Source of the DNA: an uncultured Roseibium sp.
Lineage (GTDB): Bacteria > Pseudomonadota > Alphaproteobacteria > Rhizobiales > Stappiaceae
Length of the DNA: 64,000 nt
Assembly: GCF_947499295.1 (NCBI RefSeq)
Contig: NZ_CANMNP010000013.1
Coordinates: 62,001-126,000 of the forward strand
Direction of reading: 5' to 3'
The notes below the pieces were generated by a model. That model made no database searches and was not told the DNA's origin. It saw only the letters and a program-made list of their open reading frames with translations. Shown here in pieces: positions 8,569-17,489 of the stretch. The first letter of the stretch is position 1, and each line of letters starts with the position of its first letter. Made by a program: the position numbers and the translations under genes.

Positions 8569-10092
8569 ATGCTTGAAGGACTTCTGACAGGCCTTGCAAC
8601 GGCCTTCACTTTCACAAACATCATGATGGTCGTTGGCGGCTGTCTGATCGGTACCTTTATCGGCATGCTGCCCGGGCTTGGTCCGATGTCGATCATTGCC
8701 ATTATGATCCCGGTCGCGATCACAATCGGTGATCCGTCAGCCGCACTGATCCTGCTTGCTGGTGTTTACTATGGTGCAGTTTTTGGCGGCTCAACCTCTT
8801 CTATTCTGATCAATGCTCCAGGCGTTGCTTCAACTGTTGCGACCTCCTTCGACGGCTATCCGTTAGCGCGTAAGGGACAGGCTGGAAAGGCTTTGACGGT
8901 TGCCGCGATCTCATCGTTTGCGGGGGGCACCATCGGTGCGGTCCTGCTGATGGTCTTTGCGCCGGCGCTGGCCTCCGTTGCGCTGTTGTTCCATTCGTCC
9001 GAGTATTTCGCACTGATGGTTGTCGGGTTGTCGGCGATTGCCGCATTTGCCGGCACCGGACAGGTCGGCAAGGCGCTGCTGATGACGTTCCTTGGACTGA
9101 TGATGGCGACCGTTGGCGAAGGCGTTCTTTTCAACATGCCGCGCTTCACCATGGGGGTCATGGATCTCCAGTCCGGCTTTGGCTTCATCACACTCGCCAT
9201 GGCCATGTTCGCGCTCCCTGAAGCCATCTTCCTTGTGCTTGACCCTGCGCGCTCAAAAACCGGCGACGGCAGCGATGGTGGCAAGATCAAGAACTTGCGG
9301 ATTACCAAGGACGAAGCGCGCAAAATCACGCCGGTGATCGGCCGGCAGTCGCTTCAGGGTTTCTTTATCGGTGTTCTGCCGGGTGCGGGAGCGACGATTG
9401 CCTCTTTCCTCGGGTATGCGGTCGAACGCAATATCGCGAACAAGGAAGAGCAGGAAGAGTTCGGCAAAGGCTCAGTGAAAGGCATTGCCGCGCCGGAAAG
9501 CGCCAACAATGCCGCCTGCACCGGTTCATTTGTTCCGCTTCTGACACTTGGTATCCCTGGCTCGGGTACGACAGCGATCCTCCTGGGTGCGCTGATTGCG
9601 TTGAATGTCAGTCCCGGCCCGCGCCTGATGGTCGATGAGCCTCAGATTTTCTGGGCCGTCATCATCTCCATGTATCTCGGCAACCTTGTGCTGCTGATCC
9701 TCAATCTGCCACTGATCCCCTATATCGCGAAGGTACTGGCGGTTCCACGCAACTATCTGATCCCGTTCATCCTGTTCTTTACGTTGATGGGCGCCTATAT
9801 CGGCCAGAACAACGCCACGGAGCTTCTTCTCCTCGTCGGCTTCGGGATTTGCGCAACGCTGTTCCGCTTTGCAGACTATCCACTCGCGCCGTTGCTGATC
9901 GGGTTCATTCTCGGGCCTTTGCTTGAGAACAACTTCTCCCGCGCCATGCAGCTTTACGACGGTGTCGGATTCATCTGGGAACGGCCGATGACGCTCGGTT
10001 TGCTGATCCTTGCCGTTGTTCTGGTTGTTCTGCCCGGCTACAGAGCACGCCGTGCTCGCCTGCGTGCAGAGGGTGTCGCTGACGGCGATTGA
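8569..10092 (+). CDS. tctA: TctA large permease subunit
   Basis: Large membrane subunit of the tripartite tricarboxylate transporter, 507 residues with about a dozen helices. Characteristic motifs are IGMLPGLGPMSIIAIMIP, YYGAVFGGSTSSILINAPG near residue 70 and, in the second half, IGVLPGAGATIASFLGYAVE and LLTLGIPGSGTTAILLGAL, the duplicated TctA signature. The ATG at 8569 is chosen because GGAGG (8559-8563) lies five bases before it; an in-frame TTG twelve bases upstream is less likely. It mediates secondary, probably sodium-coupled, uptake of the ligand captured by TctC. Confidence 0.93.
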   Translation: MLEGLLTGLATAFTFTNIMMVVGGCLIGTFIGMLPGLGPMSIIAIMIPVAITIGDPSAALILLAGVYYGAVFGGSTSSILINAPGVASTVATSFDGYPLARKGQAGKALTVAAISSFAGGTIGAVLLMVFAPALASVALLFHSSEYFALMVVGLSAIAAFAGTGQVGKALLMTFLGLMMATVGEGVLFNMPRFTMGVMDLQSGFGFITLAMAMFALPEAIFLVLDPARSKTGDGSDGGKIKNLRITKDEARKITPVIGRQSLQGFFIGVLPGAGATIASFLGYAVERNIANKEEQEEFGKGSVKGIAAPESANNAACTGSFVPLLTLGIPGSGTTAILLGALIALNVSPGPRLMVDEPQIFWAVIISMYLGNLVLLILNLPLIPYIAKVLAVPRNYLIPFILFFTLMGAYIGQNNATELLLLVGFGICATLFRFADYPLAPLLIGFILGPLLENNFSRAMQLYDGVGFIWERPMTLGLLILAVVLVVLPGYRARRARLRAEGVADGD

Positions 10093-10119
10093 TGACGGCA
10101 GCACGAAGGGACACATCAG

Positions 10120-11313
10120 GTGTCGAAACCTCTTGAAGGGATTCGGGTCCTCGACCTGACCAATGTTCTGGCCGGTCCATTTTGCTGCCACCACCTGGCG
10201 CATCTTGGGGCGGAAGTGATCAAGGTCGAGGCCGCGGGCCGCGGTGACCTGGCGCGCAAGCTTGGCGCTGATCCCGACCTGAACGAGAAAGGTATGGGCG
10301 TTTCTTTTCTCGCGCAGAATGCGGGTAAGAAATCTGTCACCGTCAATCTGAAACACCCGAAGGGAAGGGCGCTTTTCATCAAGCTTGTCAGGTCCGCAGA
10401 CGTGCTGGTGGAAAACTTCCGACCAGGAGTAATGGACCGTTTGCAGGTCGGTTACGAAGCACTCAAGAAAGAACAGCCTGAACTGATCTATTGCGCGATT
10501 TCCGGATTCGGACAGGACGGACCCTGGGTCCATCGTCCGGCGTATGACCAGATCATTCAGGGAGCATCCGGCGTCATGTCGATCACCGGTGACGGCGAAA
10601 GCGCGCCGTTGCGCGTCGGATACCCGGTCGCAGACACTGTCGGAGGTATTACCGCAGCATTTGCGGTCGCTTCAGCGTTAAATGCTTCGCCGAGGGGCAG
10701 CTTCATCGATGTCTCCATGCTTGAATCGGTGCTTGCGACCATGGGCTGGGTGGTTTCCAATTACCTGAATGCCGGTGTTGAACCCGCAGCGAACGGCAAT
10801 GAGAATGTCACATCTGCACCGTCTGGAGCCTTTCAGGCAGGTAGCGGGCTTCTCAATATCGCAGCTAACAAGGACGAACAGTGGGTCTTGCTCACAGATC
10901 ACCTGGGCTTGAGCGCACTGCGCGCGCGCCCCGAATACGCAACACGCGAGGACAGGAAGAAAAACCGTCTGGCGCTCAAGGCCGAGCTTGAGACGGTTCT
11001 AAAAACGCGCCCAGCGCGCGATTGGGCAAAGGAACTCAATCGCATCGGTGTGCCGTCCGGAGCTGTCCTGACTGTGCCAGAAGTGTTGCAAATGCCGCAA
11101 ATCGCCGATCGGGGCTTCCTGCATACCTTCCAACAAGTGCCTGGTGTCGATCGGGATATCGCCGTGACGACGACCGGGATCAAGCTGGATGGCGATGCAC
11201 CCAAGGTGTCTACACCGCCACCGCTTCTTGGTGAGCACAATCATGAAATCTGGGGCGGGCTTGGTCTTAGCAGCCAAGAGCTGGAAGACCTTCAAAGCGA
11301 TGGTGCATTATGA
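10120..11313 (+). CDS. Family III (CaiB/BaiF) CoA-transferase
   Basis: Formyl-CoA transferase/CaiB-type enzyme of 397 residues, transferring CoA between an acyl-CoA and a carboxylate in the cytosol. Family motifs visible are RVLDLTNVLAGPFCCHHLAHLGAEVIKVE (described, residues 10-37), DVLVENFRPGVMDRL, and PAYDQIIQGASGVMS, whose Asp near residue 145 is the expected catalytic aspartate. It starts with GTG after an AAGGG element. It lies 27 bases after tctA, and its stop overlaps the next start by four bases. With a citryl-CoA lyase-like enzyme next door, activation of an imported citrate-like acid to its CoA thioester is the natural inference. Confidence 0.88.
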   Translation: MSKPLEGIRVLDLTNVLAGPFCCHHLAHLGAEVIKVEAAGRGDLARKLGADPDLNEKGMGVSFLAQNAGKKSVTVNLKHPKGRALFIKLVRSADVLVENFRPGVMDRLQVGYEALKKEQPELIYCAISGFGQDGPWVHRPAYDQIIQGASGVMSITGDGESAPLRVGYPVADTVGGITAAFAVASALNASPRGSFIDVSMLESVLATMGWVVSNYLNAGVEPAANGNENVTSAPSGAFQAGSGLLNIAANKDEQWVLLTDHLGLSALRARPEYATREDRKKNRLALKAELETVLKTRPARDWAKELNRIGVPSGAVLTVPEVLQMPQIADRGFLHTFQQVPGVDRDIAVTTTGIKLDGDAPKVSTPPPLLGEHNHEIWGGLGLSSQELEDLQSDGAL

Positions 11314-12131
11314 GCAACGGGGGCAAAGATGTATCCGACTGGTGGGCAACAGAAATCATAGACATGGCGCCCGGCCAGATCCGGCTTCGTGGGCGACCGA
11401 TCGAAGAGCTGATCGGCAACGTGACATTTCCGCAGATGATCTGGCTGATGACCAGAGGCGATTTGCCGACCCCCGAACAGGCAAAGCTTTTGGAGTGCGC
11501 CCTTGTGGCGGCGGTTGATCATGGTCCGCAAGCGCCGTCGATAGCCGCTGCACGCATGGCGGTTACCTGTGGGCTTGGTCTCAACGGCGCAATGGCATCT
11601 GCAGTCAATATGCTTGACGACGTCCATGGAGGTGCGGGTGAACAGGCTGTGGAACTTTTTGGCTGGATTGATGCAGCCAGGGATGATGGCCTTGGCCTGA
11701 ATGAGGTCGCAACGAAGATGATTGACCGTTGGCAGGCAGAGCGGACAGCTTTCGTGCCGGGTTTTGGTCACAGGTTTCACAAGCCAGAAGACCCACGGGC
11801 ACCACGCCTGCTTGGTCTTGTGGACACGGCCGCCGCCGAAGGTGTCGTGAGCGGTCGGTTTGCAGACATCGGGCGGGAAATCCAGAAGATCCTGAACACC
11901 AGAAAAGGCAAGCCGGTACCCATGAATATCGATGGGGCGACCGCTGTTGTGTATGCAGAGCTCGGTTTCGCCGGGCAACTCGCTCGGGGGCTTTTTTGCC
12001 TGTCGAGGTCGGTCGGCGTGATTGCGCATGCCTGGGAGCAAATGAACCAGGGTGGCCGGAACAAGGGGCCGACACCGCCGGACTATCGCTGGTCTTATAC
12101 CGGGCCGAACCCAATCGACGACCAGACCTGA
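11310..12131 (+). CDS. Short citrate synthase-family protein, probable citryl-CoA lyase
   Basis: This 273-residue protein is much shorter than a housekeeping citrate synthase (about 430). It keeps the C-terminal-type motifs: VNMLDDVHGGAGEQA near residue 98, PGFGHRFHKPEDPRAPRL near 148 and a late arginine/histidine region (SVGVIAHAWEQ). Short forms of this family act as citryl-CoA lyases or as aldolase-type lyases. It overlaps the CoA-transferase start-to-stop (ATGA), so the pair is coupled: transferase makes an acyl-CoA that this enzyme could split, for citryl-CoA into acetyl-CoA and oxaloacetate. The exact substrate (citryl-, methylcitryl-CoA or similar) is unproven. Confidence 0.78.
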   Translation: MSNGGKDVSDWWATEIIDMAPGQIRLRGRPIEELIGNVTFPQMIWLMTRGDLPTPEQAKLLECALVAAVDHGPQAPSIAAARMAVTCGLGLNGAMASAVNMLDDVHGGAGEQAVELFGWIDAARDDGLGLNEVATKMIDRWQAERTAFVPGFGHRFHKPEDPRAPRLLGLVDTAAAEGVVSGRFADIGREIQKILNTRKGKPVPMNIDGATAVVYAELGFAGQLARGLFCLSRSVGVIAHAWEQMNQGGRNKGPTPPDYRWSYTGPNPIDDQT

Positions 12132-12186
12132 GCAAACGGTTCACGGGTTTCAGGGTACTGCCGGGATCATCGTCAAGCTGCCGCGC

Positions 12187-12942
12187 TCAGAGAAGCTGCA
12201 GGATTGATTTTCTTGCCTGGAGAAGGAGTTCCGCGAGGGTGCTTTTGAGGCGCGTGAACCTGTGGGAGGGAACAGGTATCGATACCGCATAGATCTGACC
12301 CATCGGATCTCTGAAGGCGAAACCGGCGGCTGAAATGCCGTCCGTGTGCTCATTCAGATCCCAACCGATGCCGGTTTGCCGGATATCTTCGATTTCCCGC
12401 ATGAACTCTGACAATGGTTTGGGGTCGTCCTCGGTCGCTTTCAATTCCGGCGCTGCGATTGAAACGAGCGCATCGTCCTCGAACAGAGAGAGGGCGGCCT
12501 TGCCGTTGGCTGTTGTTGTCATGGGAAAGACTTCACCAACGGCGGAGACAGTTCTAAGGCGGTGGGAGCCGATCACCTGATCGACGAAGACCATGTGGTC
12601 TTCCCTGAAGGCAGCCAAGTCAACGGTCTCTTCTGTCTTCGAAGAGAGGTCGACCAAAACAGGCCGAATGAGCTCGGCCATGTTGATCCGGCCAGCGGCC
12701 GCAAGTGACTGGATTTCCGGTCCGAGCCTTAGGCCACCCTCGGCAGAACTTGCCATGACAAGACGTTCAGCAATGAGCGCATTCACGATGCGCTGTACCG
12801 TAGAACGGGGCAGGTGTACGCGTTCAGCGATGCCGCCAAGACTCAGTCCGGAGTTGTCTTTTTTTAGAATACGCAAAATCTCGGCTGCTCGTGAAATAAC
12901 TTGAACGCCTTGATTTGATTGCGCTTTCCTTTCGGTGATCAT
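12187..12942 (-). CDS. IclR-family transcriptional regulator
   Basis: A 251-residue regulator from the chosen ATG at 12942, supported by a GGAAAGAG purine run just upstream; a longer form starting 45 bases earlier has no better support. The N-terminal helix-turn-helix reads ISRAAEILRILKKDNSGLSL and HLPRSTVQRIVNAL; the C-terminal effector domain includes TANGKAALSLF and GIGWDLNEHTDGISAAGFAFRDP. It diverges from the cyclase/BKACE operon across a 177-bp gap and converges with the tricarboxylate locus. Its likely target is the divergent catabolic operon, with the imported substrate or a pathway intermediate as effector (inference). Confidence 0.9.
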   Translation of the reverse strand: MITERKAQSNQGVQVISRAAEILRILKKDNSGLSLGGIAERVHLPRSTVQRIVNALIAERLVMASSAEGGLRLGPEIQSLAAAGRINMAELIRPVLVDLSSKTEETVDLAAFREDHMVFVDQVIGSHRLRTVSAVGEVFPMTTTANGKAALSLFEDDALVSIAAPELKATEDDPKPLSEFMREIEDIRQTGIGWDLNEHTDGISAAGFAFRDPMGQIYAVSIPVPSHRFTRLKSTLAELLLQARKSILQLL

Positions 12943-13119
12943 AACTCTTTCCGCCGTTCTTCTGGTCCAGCTCCGGTCTGGAATCACATGCTAAAGCAGC
13001 GTGATACCGTCTGCATATAGCAAATTCGCCCATCATGTCGAGAAAACACTTGACCGCATTATGATACACTCGTACCGTAAAGCAATACAGATTGGCACTG
13101 ACCTTCGGGAGGATCAAAA
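12943..13119 (+). promoter_or_regulatory. Divergent promoter region iclR / cyclase operon
   Basis: This 177-bp gap must hold promoters for both directions. A TTGACC at 13050-13055 could be a -35 element, followed 17 bases later by a weak TACCGT. GGGAGG lies just before the cyclase ATG. No clear perfect IclR palindrome was recognised. Confidence 0.35.
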
Positions 13120-13959
13120 ATGTCAGTGATGATTCGCGGGATCGAGTTTCAGGAAAACCTGAACAACGATATGGGCGTCGAGTTCTATAACCTGTCGCAC
13201 CGCTATGGGTTTCAGTGCCCGAACTGGCCGTATTTCAAAGATGTCCAGATTGAACGGAAGCACTACATGGCCAAGTCCGGTGTGCTGTCCCAGACAATCA
13301 CCACCACGATGCATGTAACGACCCACATCGATGCTCCGGCTCATGTCGTTCCCGGAACACCGTTCATCGACGAAGTGCCTTTGCCTCATTTTTTCGGGTC
13401 CGGGCTGGTTGTCTCGGTGCCAAAGAAGAGGTGGGAACCGATTACAGGCGACGATCTGGAGAAGGCCTGCGGCCACGCAATCCGCAAGAACGATGTTCTG
13501 GTCATCAATACGGGCTGGCACAAGCAATATGAGGATGGCGACTATTTTGCTTATTGTCCCGGCCTCGTTCCTTCCGCCGCCGACTGGATCGTGGAGAAGG
13601 GCATCAAGGTCGTGGGACACGATACCCAGGCAAATGATCATCCGCTTGCAACGGCCATCGGTCCGCAGCGCAATGGCCCGATCCTACCGCATCTGGAGCA
13701 GGAGTATCTTGAGTGGTCCGGCGGCCGCGACTGGAAAGACGATTTTCCCGAGTGGGAACCGGTTCACAACAAGCTTTTCAGCAACGGTATTCTTGGCATT
13801 GAAAATGTTGGCGGCGATCTGGATGCAGTCACTGGAAAACGCTGCACGTTTGCATTTTTCCCATGGAACTGGGACCGGGGCGATGGGTGCATCATCCGGC
13901 TTGTGGCGATGATCGACCGTGGTCAGCAGTACCGTATCGAGGCAGGCGAAAGCTTCTGA
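13120..13959 (+). CDS. Cyclase-family metal-dependent hydrolase
   Basis: This 279-residue protein belongs to the cyclase family (PF04199), which includes kynurenine formamidase and isatin hydrolase; these metalloenzymes open amide or imide bonds. The metal motif reads HVTTHIDAPAHV near residue 65, matching the family pattern HxGTHxDxPxH with T in place of G, and a later HD pair is seen in VVGHDTQANDHPLA. GGGAGGATC precedes the ATG. It is first in the long operon that continues with a cupin, two dehydrogenases, an ABC importer and a BKACE enzyme, so it may carry out the entry hydrolysis. Its substrate is not known. Confidence 0.85.
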   Translation: MSVMIRGIEFQENLNNDMGVEFYNLSHRYGFQCPNWPYFKDVQIERKHYMAKSGVLSQTITTTMHVTTHIDAPAHVVPGTPFIDEVPLPHFFGSGLVVSVPKKRWEPITGDDLEKACGHAIRKNDVLVINTGWHKQYEDGDYFAYCPGLVPSAADWIVEKGIKVVGHDTQANDHPLATAIGPQRNGPILPHLEQEYLEWSGGRDWKDDFPEWEPVHNKLFSNGILGIENVGGDLDAVTGKRCTFAFFPWNWDRGDGCIIRLVAMIDRGQQYRIEAGESF

Positions 13960-14020
13960 TCCAGCATCACGGGTTGCCTGTTGTGGGCGGCCTTCATGCA
14001 CAAGGTTCGGGAGGGCAACA

Positions 14021-14371
14021 ATGCATGTGAAACGCTTTGAAGACGCTGCCCCGTACGAGGCGCCAAACCATCGGGATGTGGTCGGTTTGCGGCTGCAAGG
14101 GTTCGAAGAAGGTGGTCCGGAAAACCAGTGGGTCGGACTTAGTCAATTCCTGCCTGGCGGAGGCGCAGGGCCCGATTCAACGCCCTTTGAGAAGGTCTAC
14201 GTCGTCCTGGATGGTGAGATGACTGTGATGACCGAAGGAGCTGAGACTGTTTTGCGAAAATACGACAGCTGCACCATCGCGCCGAATGAAGTGCGCACGA
14301 TCGAGAACCGGTCAAACCTCGTTTGCACCATGCTCGTCGTGATCCCGTATCCACCGGAGGCAAAGACATGA
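14021..14371 (+). CDS. Small cupin-domain protein
   Basis: This is a single-domain cupin of 116 residues; the barrel is suggested by PFEKVYVVLDGEMTVM followed by YDSCTIAPNEVRTIENRSN. The start at 14021 is favoured by GGGAGGG about six bases upstream, rather than the longer frame from 13919 that overlaps the cyclase gene. Its stop overlaps the SDR start by four bases (ATGA). The usual two-His-one-Glu metal set is not obvious, with few histidines present, so it may bind a ligand rather than act as a metal enzyme. Role in the pathway is unknown. Confidence 0.78.
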   Translation: MHVKRFEDAAPYEAPNHRDVVGLRLQGFEEGGPENQWVGLSQFLPGGGAGPDSTPFEKVYVVLDGEMTVMTEGAETVLRKYDSCTIAPNEVRTIENRSNLVCTMLVVIPYPPEAKT

Positions 14372-15168
14372 GTAATGCCTGGAAAAACCCGCTGGGATTG
14401 TTTGATGTTTCGGGCAGAGTTGCGCTGATTACCGGCGCTTCGGGAGCCTTTGGCGCGGTCGCTGCAAGAGCCCTTGCGGGCGCGGGATGCAAATTGGTCC
14501 TGGCAGCTGGCAACGAGAAGGCCTTGGGCGAAGTGGCCACCGAGTGTGAAAAACTCGGCGCTGATGTTGTCACGAAGGCCGTGCGCCCGACTGATGAGAC
14601 AGTTTGCGACGGTCTTGCCGATCTTGCCGTGGAGCGCTTCGGGTCGCTGGATATTCTTGTTGTCGCTTCAGGAATGAACAAGGTTGCGAAGATCGATACG
14701 CTCACTCCGAAGGATTTTGACGGGGTGATGGAAGCCAACGTGACCCAGTCCTGGCTTCTGACACGGGCTGCCACCAAAAAAATGAAGCAGCAGTCTACTG
14801 GCGGAAAGATTGTGCTGGTTTCATCAGCGCGCGGCCTGCTTGGTCATCCGGCCGGATATACGGCCTACTGCGCGTCAAAGGCTGCCGTTGACGGCATTAC
14901 CAAGGCTCTTGGGTGCGAACTCGGCGAAGAGAACATCACAGTCAACGCCATAGCTCCGACCGTATTCCGCTCTCCTCTGACAGCGTGGATGTTCGAGGAG
15001 GACGATACGGCCAAGGGTTTCCGCAAAGGCTTCATCGCCCGTGTGCCGAAAGGGCGTTTGGGTGAACCGGAAGATTTGATCGGGCCATTGTTGTTTCTGG
15101 TGTCCCACGCATCGGACTTCTACACCGGTCACATACTTTACGCCGATGGCGGCTACACGGCAGGCTGA
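14368..15168 (+). CDS. Short-chain dehydrogenase/reductase
   Basis: Classical SDR of 266 residues. The nucleotide-binding motif TGASGAFG appears near residue 20, NAG-type strand as VVASGMNK, the catalytic Ser in VLVSSARG near 150 and Tyr/Lys in YTAYCASKAAVDG near 164. The C-terminal DGGYTAG is typical. It is translationally coupled to the cupin and lies three bases before the next dehydrogenase. It oxidises or reduces a hydroxy/keto group of a pathway intermediate with NAD(P); the substrate cannot be told from sequence. Confidence 0.88.
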   Translation: MSNAWKNPLGLFDVSGRVALITGASGAFGAVAARALAGAGCKLVLAAGNEKALGEVATECEKLGADVVTKAVRPTDETVCDGLADLAVERFGSLDILVVASGMNKVAKIDTLTPKDFDGVMEANVTQSWLLTRAATKKMKQQSTGGKIVLVSSARGLLGHPAGYTAYCASKAAVDGITKALGCELGEENITVNAIAPTVFRSPLTAWMFEEDDTAKGFRKGFIARVPKGRLGEPEDLIGPLLFLVSHASDFYTGHILYADGGYTAG

Positions 15169-15171
15169 ACG

Positions 15172-16095
15172 ATGGCTCAATCCTTCATCATAGCCGTACT
15201 TGGCGCAGGACTGATGGGGCACGGTATTGCTCTGACGTTTGCCCGAGCAGGACACAAGGTCAACGTCTTCGATGCCTTTCAGGCCAGTCTCGACACCTTG
15301 CCTGAACGCGTTTCCAAAAGCCTTGGTGCCATGGGGGTCAAGGACGCCGAGATTGCAGAAGTTCAAGGCCGTATTACGGCTGGCAAAGAGATGAGCACAT
15401 GCGTGCGAGAAGCCGACTTCGTGTTTGAGGCGGCTCCTGAGAAACCTGAGCTGAAGCGTGCCTTATTTCAAGACGTGGAGCAGCATACGCCCACCAACGC
15501 CATTTTGGCGTCCAACACCTCGGTCATACCGATCACCACCATCATGGCGGATCTGAAACATCAGGGCCGTGCTCTCGGCACACATTGGTGGAACCCGCCT
15601 CATCTGATCCCGCTCGTAGAAGTTATCAAGACGCAATGGACGGATGAAGCAACAATCCAAAAAACCATCGAGCTGCTGACTTCAGTTGGCAAAACGCCAG
15701 TGCGTGTTGAAAAGGATGTTGCCGGTTTCATCGGCAACCGCCTTCAGCACGCCATGTGGCGTGAAGCCATCTATCTGGTGGAAAGCGGCGTCTGCACGGC
15801 AGAGGCCGTCGACAAGGTTGTCAATGCCAGCTTCGGGCGCCGCCTATCGGTGCTCGGCCCGCTTGCCAATGCCGATCTCGTGGGCACGGATTTGACACTC
15901 GATATTCATGAAAATGTCCTGGCCGACCTCGACAACCGGCCAGCTCCTTCACCCTACCTGCGCGATCTGGTTGAAACCGGAAAGCTCGGCATGAAAAGCG
16001 GTGAAGGATTTATGAGCTGGACGCAGGAAGACATGGAGGATGTCCGAACGCGTGTCGCTACTCACCTTAGGAAGCTCGAAACGATCCTGACGTGA
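15172..16095 (+). CDS. 3-hydroxyacyl-CoA dehydrogenase family enzyme (possible beta-hydroxy acid dehydrogenase)
   Basis: A 307-residue enzyme with an N-terminal Rossmann motif VLGAGLMGHGIALTFARAG, the conserved SNTS segment (ILASNTSVIPIT, near residue 110) and GTHWWNPPHLIPLVEV, in which the catalytic-type His lies. The C-terminal domain follows VEKDVAGFIGNRLQHAM. The size fits stand-alone members such as 3-hydroxybutyryl-CoA, carnitine or gulonate dehydrogenases. In an operon with a BKACE enzyme, which consumes beta-keto acids, oxidation of a free beta-hydroxy acid to a beta-keto acid is a good inference, comparable to L-carnitine dehydrogenase. Confidence 0.85.
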   Translation: MAQSFIIAVLGAGLMGHGIALTFARAGHKVNVFDAFQASLDTLPERVSKSLGAMGVKDAEIAEVQGRITAGKEMSTCVREADFVFEAAPEKPELKRALFQDVEQHTPTNAILASNTSVIPITTIMADLKHQGRALGTHWWNPPHLIPLVEVIKTQWTDEATIQKTIELLTSVGKTPVRVEKDVAGFIGNRLQHAMWREAIYLVESGVCTAEAVDKVVNASFGRRLSVLGPLANADLVGTDLTLDIHENVLADLDNRPAPSPYLRDLVETGKLGMKSGEGFMSWTQEDMEDVRTRVATHLRKLETILT

Positions 16096-16131
16096 CAGTC
16101 GCTTAAATCTTGAGCGCATCTGGGAGGAAAG

Positions 16132-17421
16132 ATGATGACGCTGATTGGGAAGAAAAAAGGTATCACCCGCCGTGGATTTCTGGCTGGAGCATCGGCCGGG
16201 CTGGCCGCGCCGGCGATCTTGACGCGCACGCGTGCCTATGCTGCGGATCCGGTAGTCAAGATCGGCCACGTCAGTCCGCGGACCGGCCCTCTGGCGGGCT
16301 TTGCCGAGGCCGATGACTATGTTCTTGAAGGCATTCGCAAGGTGCTTGCGGCCGGTGTTGAGAACAACGGCAAGACCTACCAGGTAGAAATCATTTCCAA
16401 GGACAGCCAATCCAACCCGAACCGTGCCGCGGAAGTGGCCTCGGAGCTGATCCTGGGTGATGAAGTCGACATCATTGTTGCGGCCTCCACGCCGGACACA
16501 ACAAATCCGGTATCTGACCAGGCCGAGCTGAACGAAGTACCCTGCGTCACAACGGATTGCCCGTGGCAACCGTATTTCTTTGGAAGAAACGGCGATCCGG
16601 CAACTGGATTTGACTACACCTATCATTTCTTCTGGGGCCTTGAAGACGTCATCAAAGCTTTCCTGGCGCTATGGGAAGAAAGCGGTGTTGAACGCAAGGT
16701 TGGCGGGCTTTTCCCCAATGATGCGGATGGCAATGCCTGGGGCGATGAGATTCACGGGTTTCCACCTGCCCTGATTGGAAGTGGTTTTGAGCTGACGGAC
16801 CCTGGCCGCTATCAACCTCTGACCGATGATTTCTCAAGCCAGATCTCGGCTTTCAAGGAAGCGGGATGTGACATCATTACCGGCAATATGATACCGCCCG
16901 ACTTCGGAACTTTCTGGTCGCAGTCCGCGCAACAGGGCTTCAATCCGAAGGTGGTGACCATCGGCAAGGCTCTCCTTTTCCCGTCTGTCATTGAATCCCT
17001 GGGTGAGCGTGGCAATGGGCTGACATCGGAAATCTGGTGGACACCGGACCATCCTTTCAGCTCCTCGCTGACGGGCGTCTCGGCGAAGCAGCTCGCGGAA
17101 GGGTATACGGCATCGTCCGGCCGGCCGTGGACACAGCCTATCGGCTTCAAGCACGCGCTCTTTGAAGTTACGACAGACATTATCCGACGCAGTGCCGATC
17201 TGGATGATCCGAATGCGATCCTGGAAGCCATCTCCAAAACCGATCTGGCGACTGTCGTTGGTCATGTGAACTGGGACTTTGGTCCGGTCAAGAATGTATC
17301 CAAGACGCCGCTGGTTGCCGGTCAGTGGCAAAAGGGAGCAAATGGAATGGAGCTGGTGATCACCTCCAATCACAGCGCACCTGAGATCCCGACCACGGGG
17401 ACCTTACAGTTGCTTTCGTGA
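16132..17421 (+). CDS. Liv-type ABC substrate-binding protein with Tat signal
   Basis: Periplasmic binding protein of 429 residues in the branched-chain amino acid/amide (type 1) class. A twin-arginine signal is visible at the N terminus (TRRGFLAGASAG, cleavage near AYA-AD). The mature part begins VVKIGHVSPRTGPLAGFAEADDYV, typical of the family. GGGAGG precedes the start; two consecutive ATGs exist and the first is used. It is followed by two ATPases and two permeases. Members of this group carry amino acids, amides, urea or aromatic acids, so the ligand is open; its operon suggests the substrate of the hydrolase/dehydrogenase pathway. Confidence 0.9.
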   Translation: MMTLIGKKKGITRRGFLAGASAGLAAPAILTRTRAYAADPVVKIGHVSPRTGPLAGFAEADDYVLEGIRKVLAAGVENNGKTYQVEIISKDSQSNPNRAAEVASELILGDEVDIIVAASTPDTTNPVSDQAELNEVPCVTTDCPWQPYFFGRNGDPATGFDYTYHFFWGLEDVIKAFLALWEESGVERKVGGLFPNDADGNAWGDEIHGFPPALIGSGFELTDPGRYQPLTDDFSSQISAFKEAGCDIITGNMIPPDFGTFWSQSAQQGFNPKVVTIGKALLFPSVIESLGERGNGLTSEIWWTPDHPFSSSLTGVSAKQLAEGYTASSGRPWTQPIGFKHALFEVTTDIIRRSADLDDPNAILEAISKTDLATVVGHVNWDFGPVKNVSKTPLVAGQWQKGANGMELVITSNHSAPEIPTTGTLQLLS

Positions 17422-17489
17422 TGCCTGGACGGCGCGTGGCTGCGAGGCCGCGCGTCAGCCATTTTATGACACCAGCTCTGAAGGTCTGC

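Noticed and set aside
9526..10533. Leftward 335-codon frame across tctA and the CoA-transferase
   Set aside because: Antisense to two well-supported genes, Gln/Asp/Arg-rich, no family.
11292..12041. Leftward 249-codon frame opposite the citryl-CoA lyase-like gene
   Set aside because: Antisense shadow of a confident gene; no domain seen.
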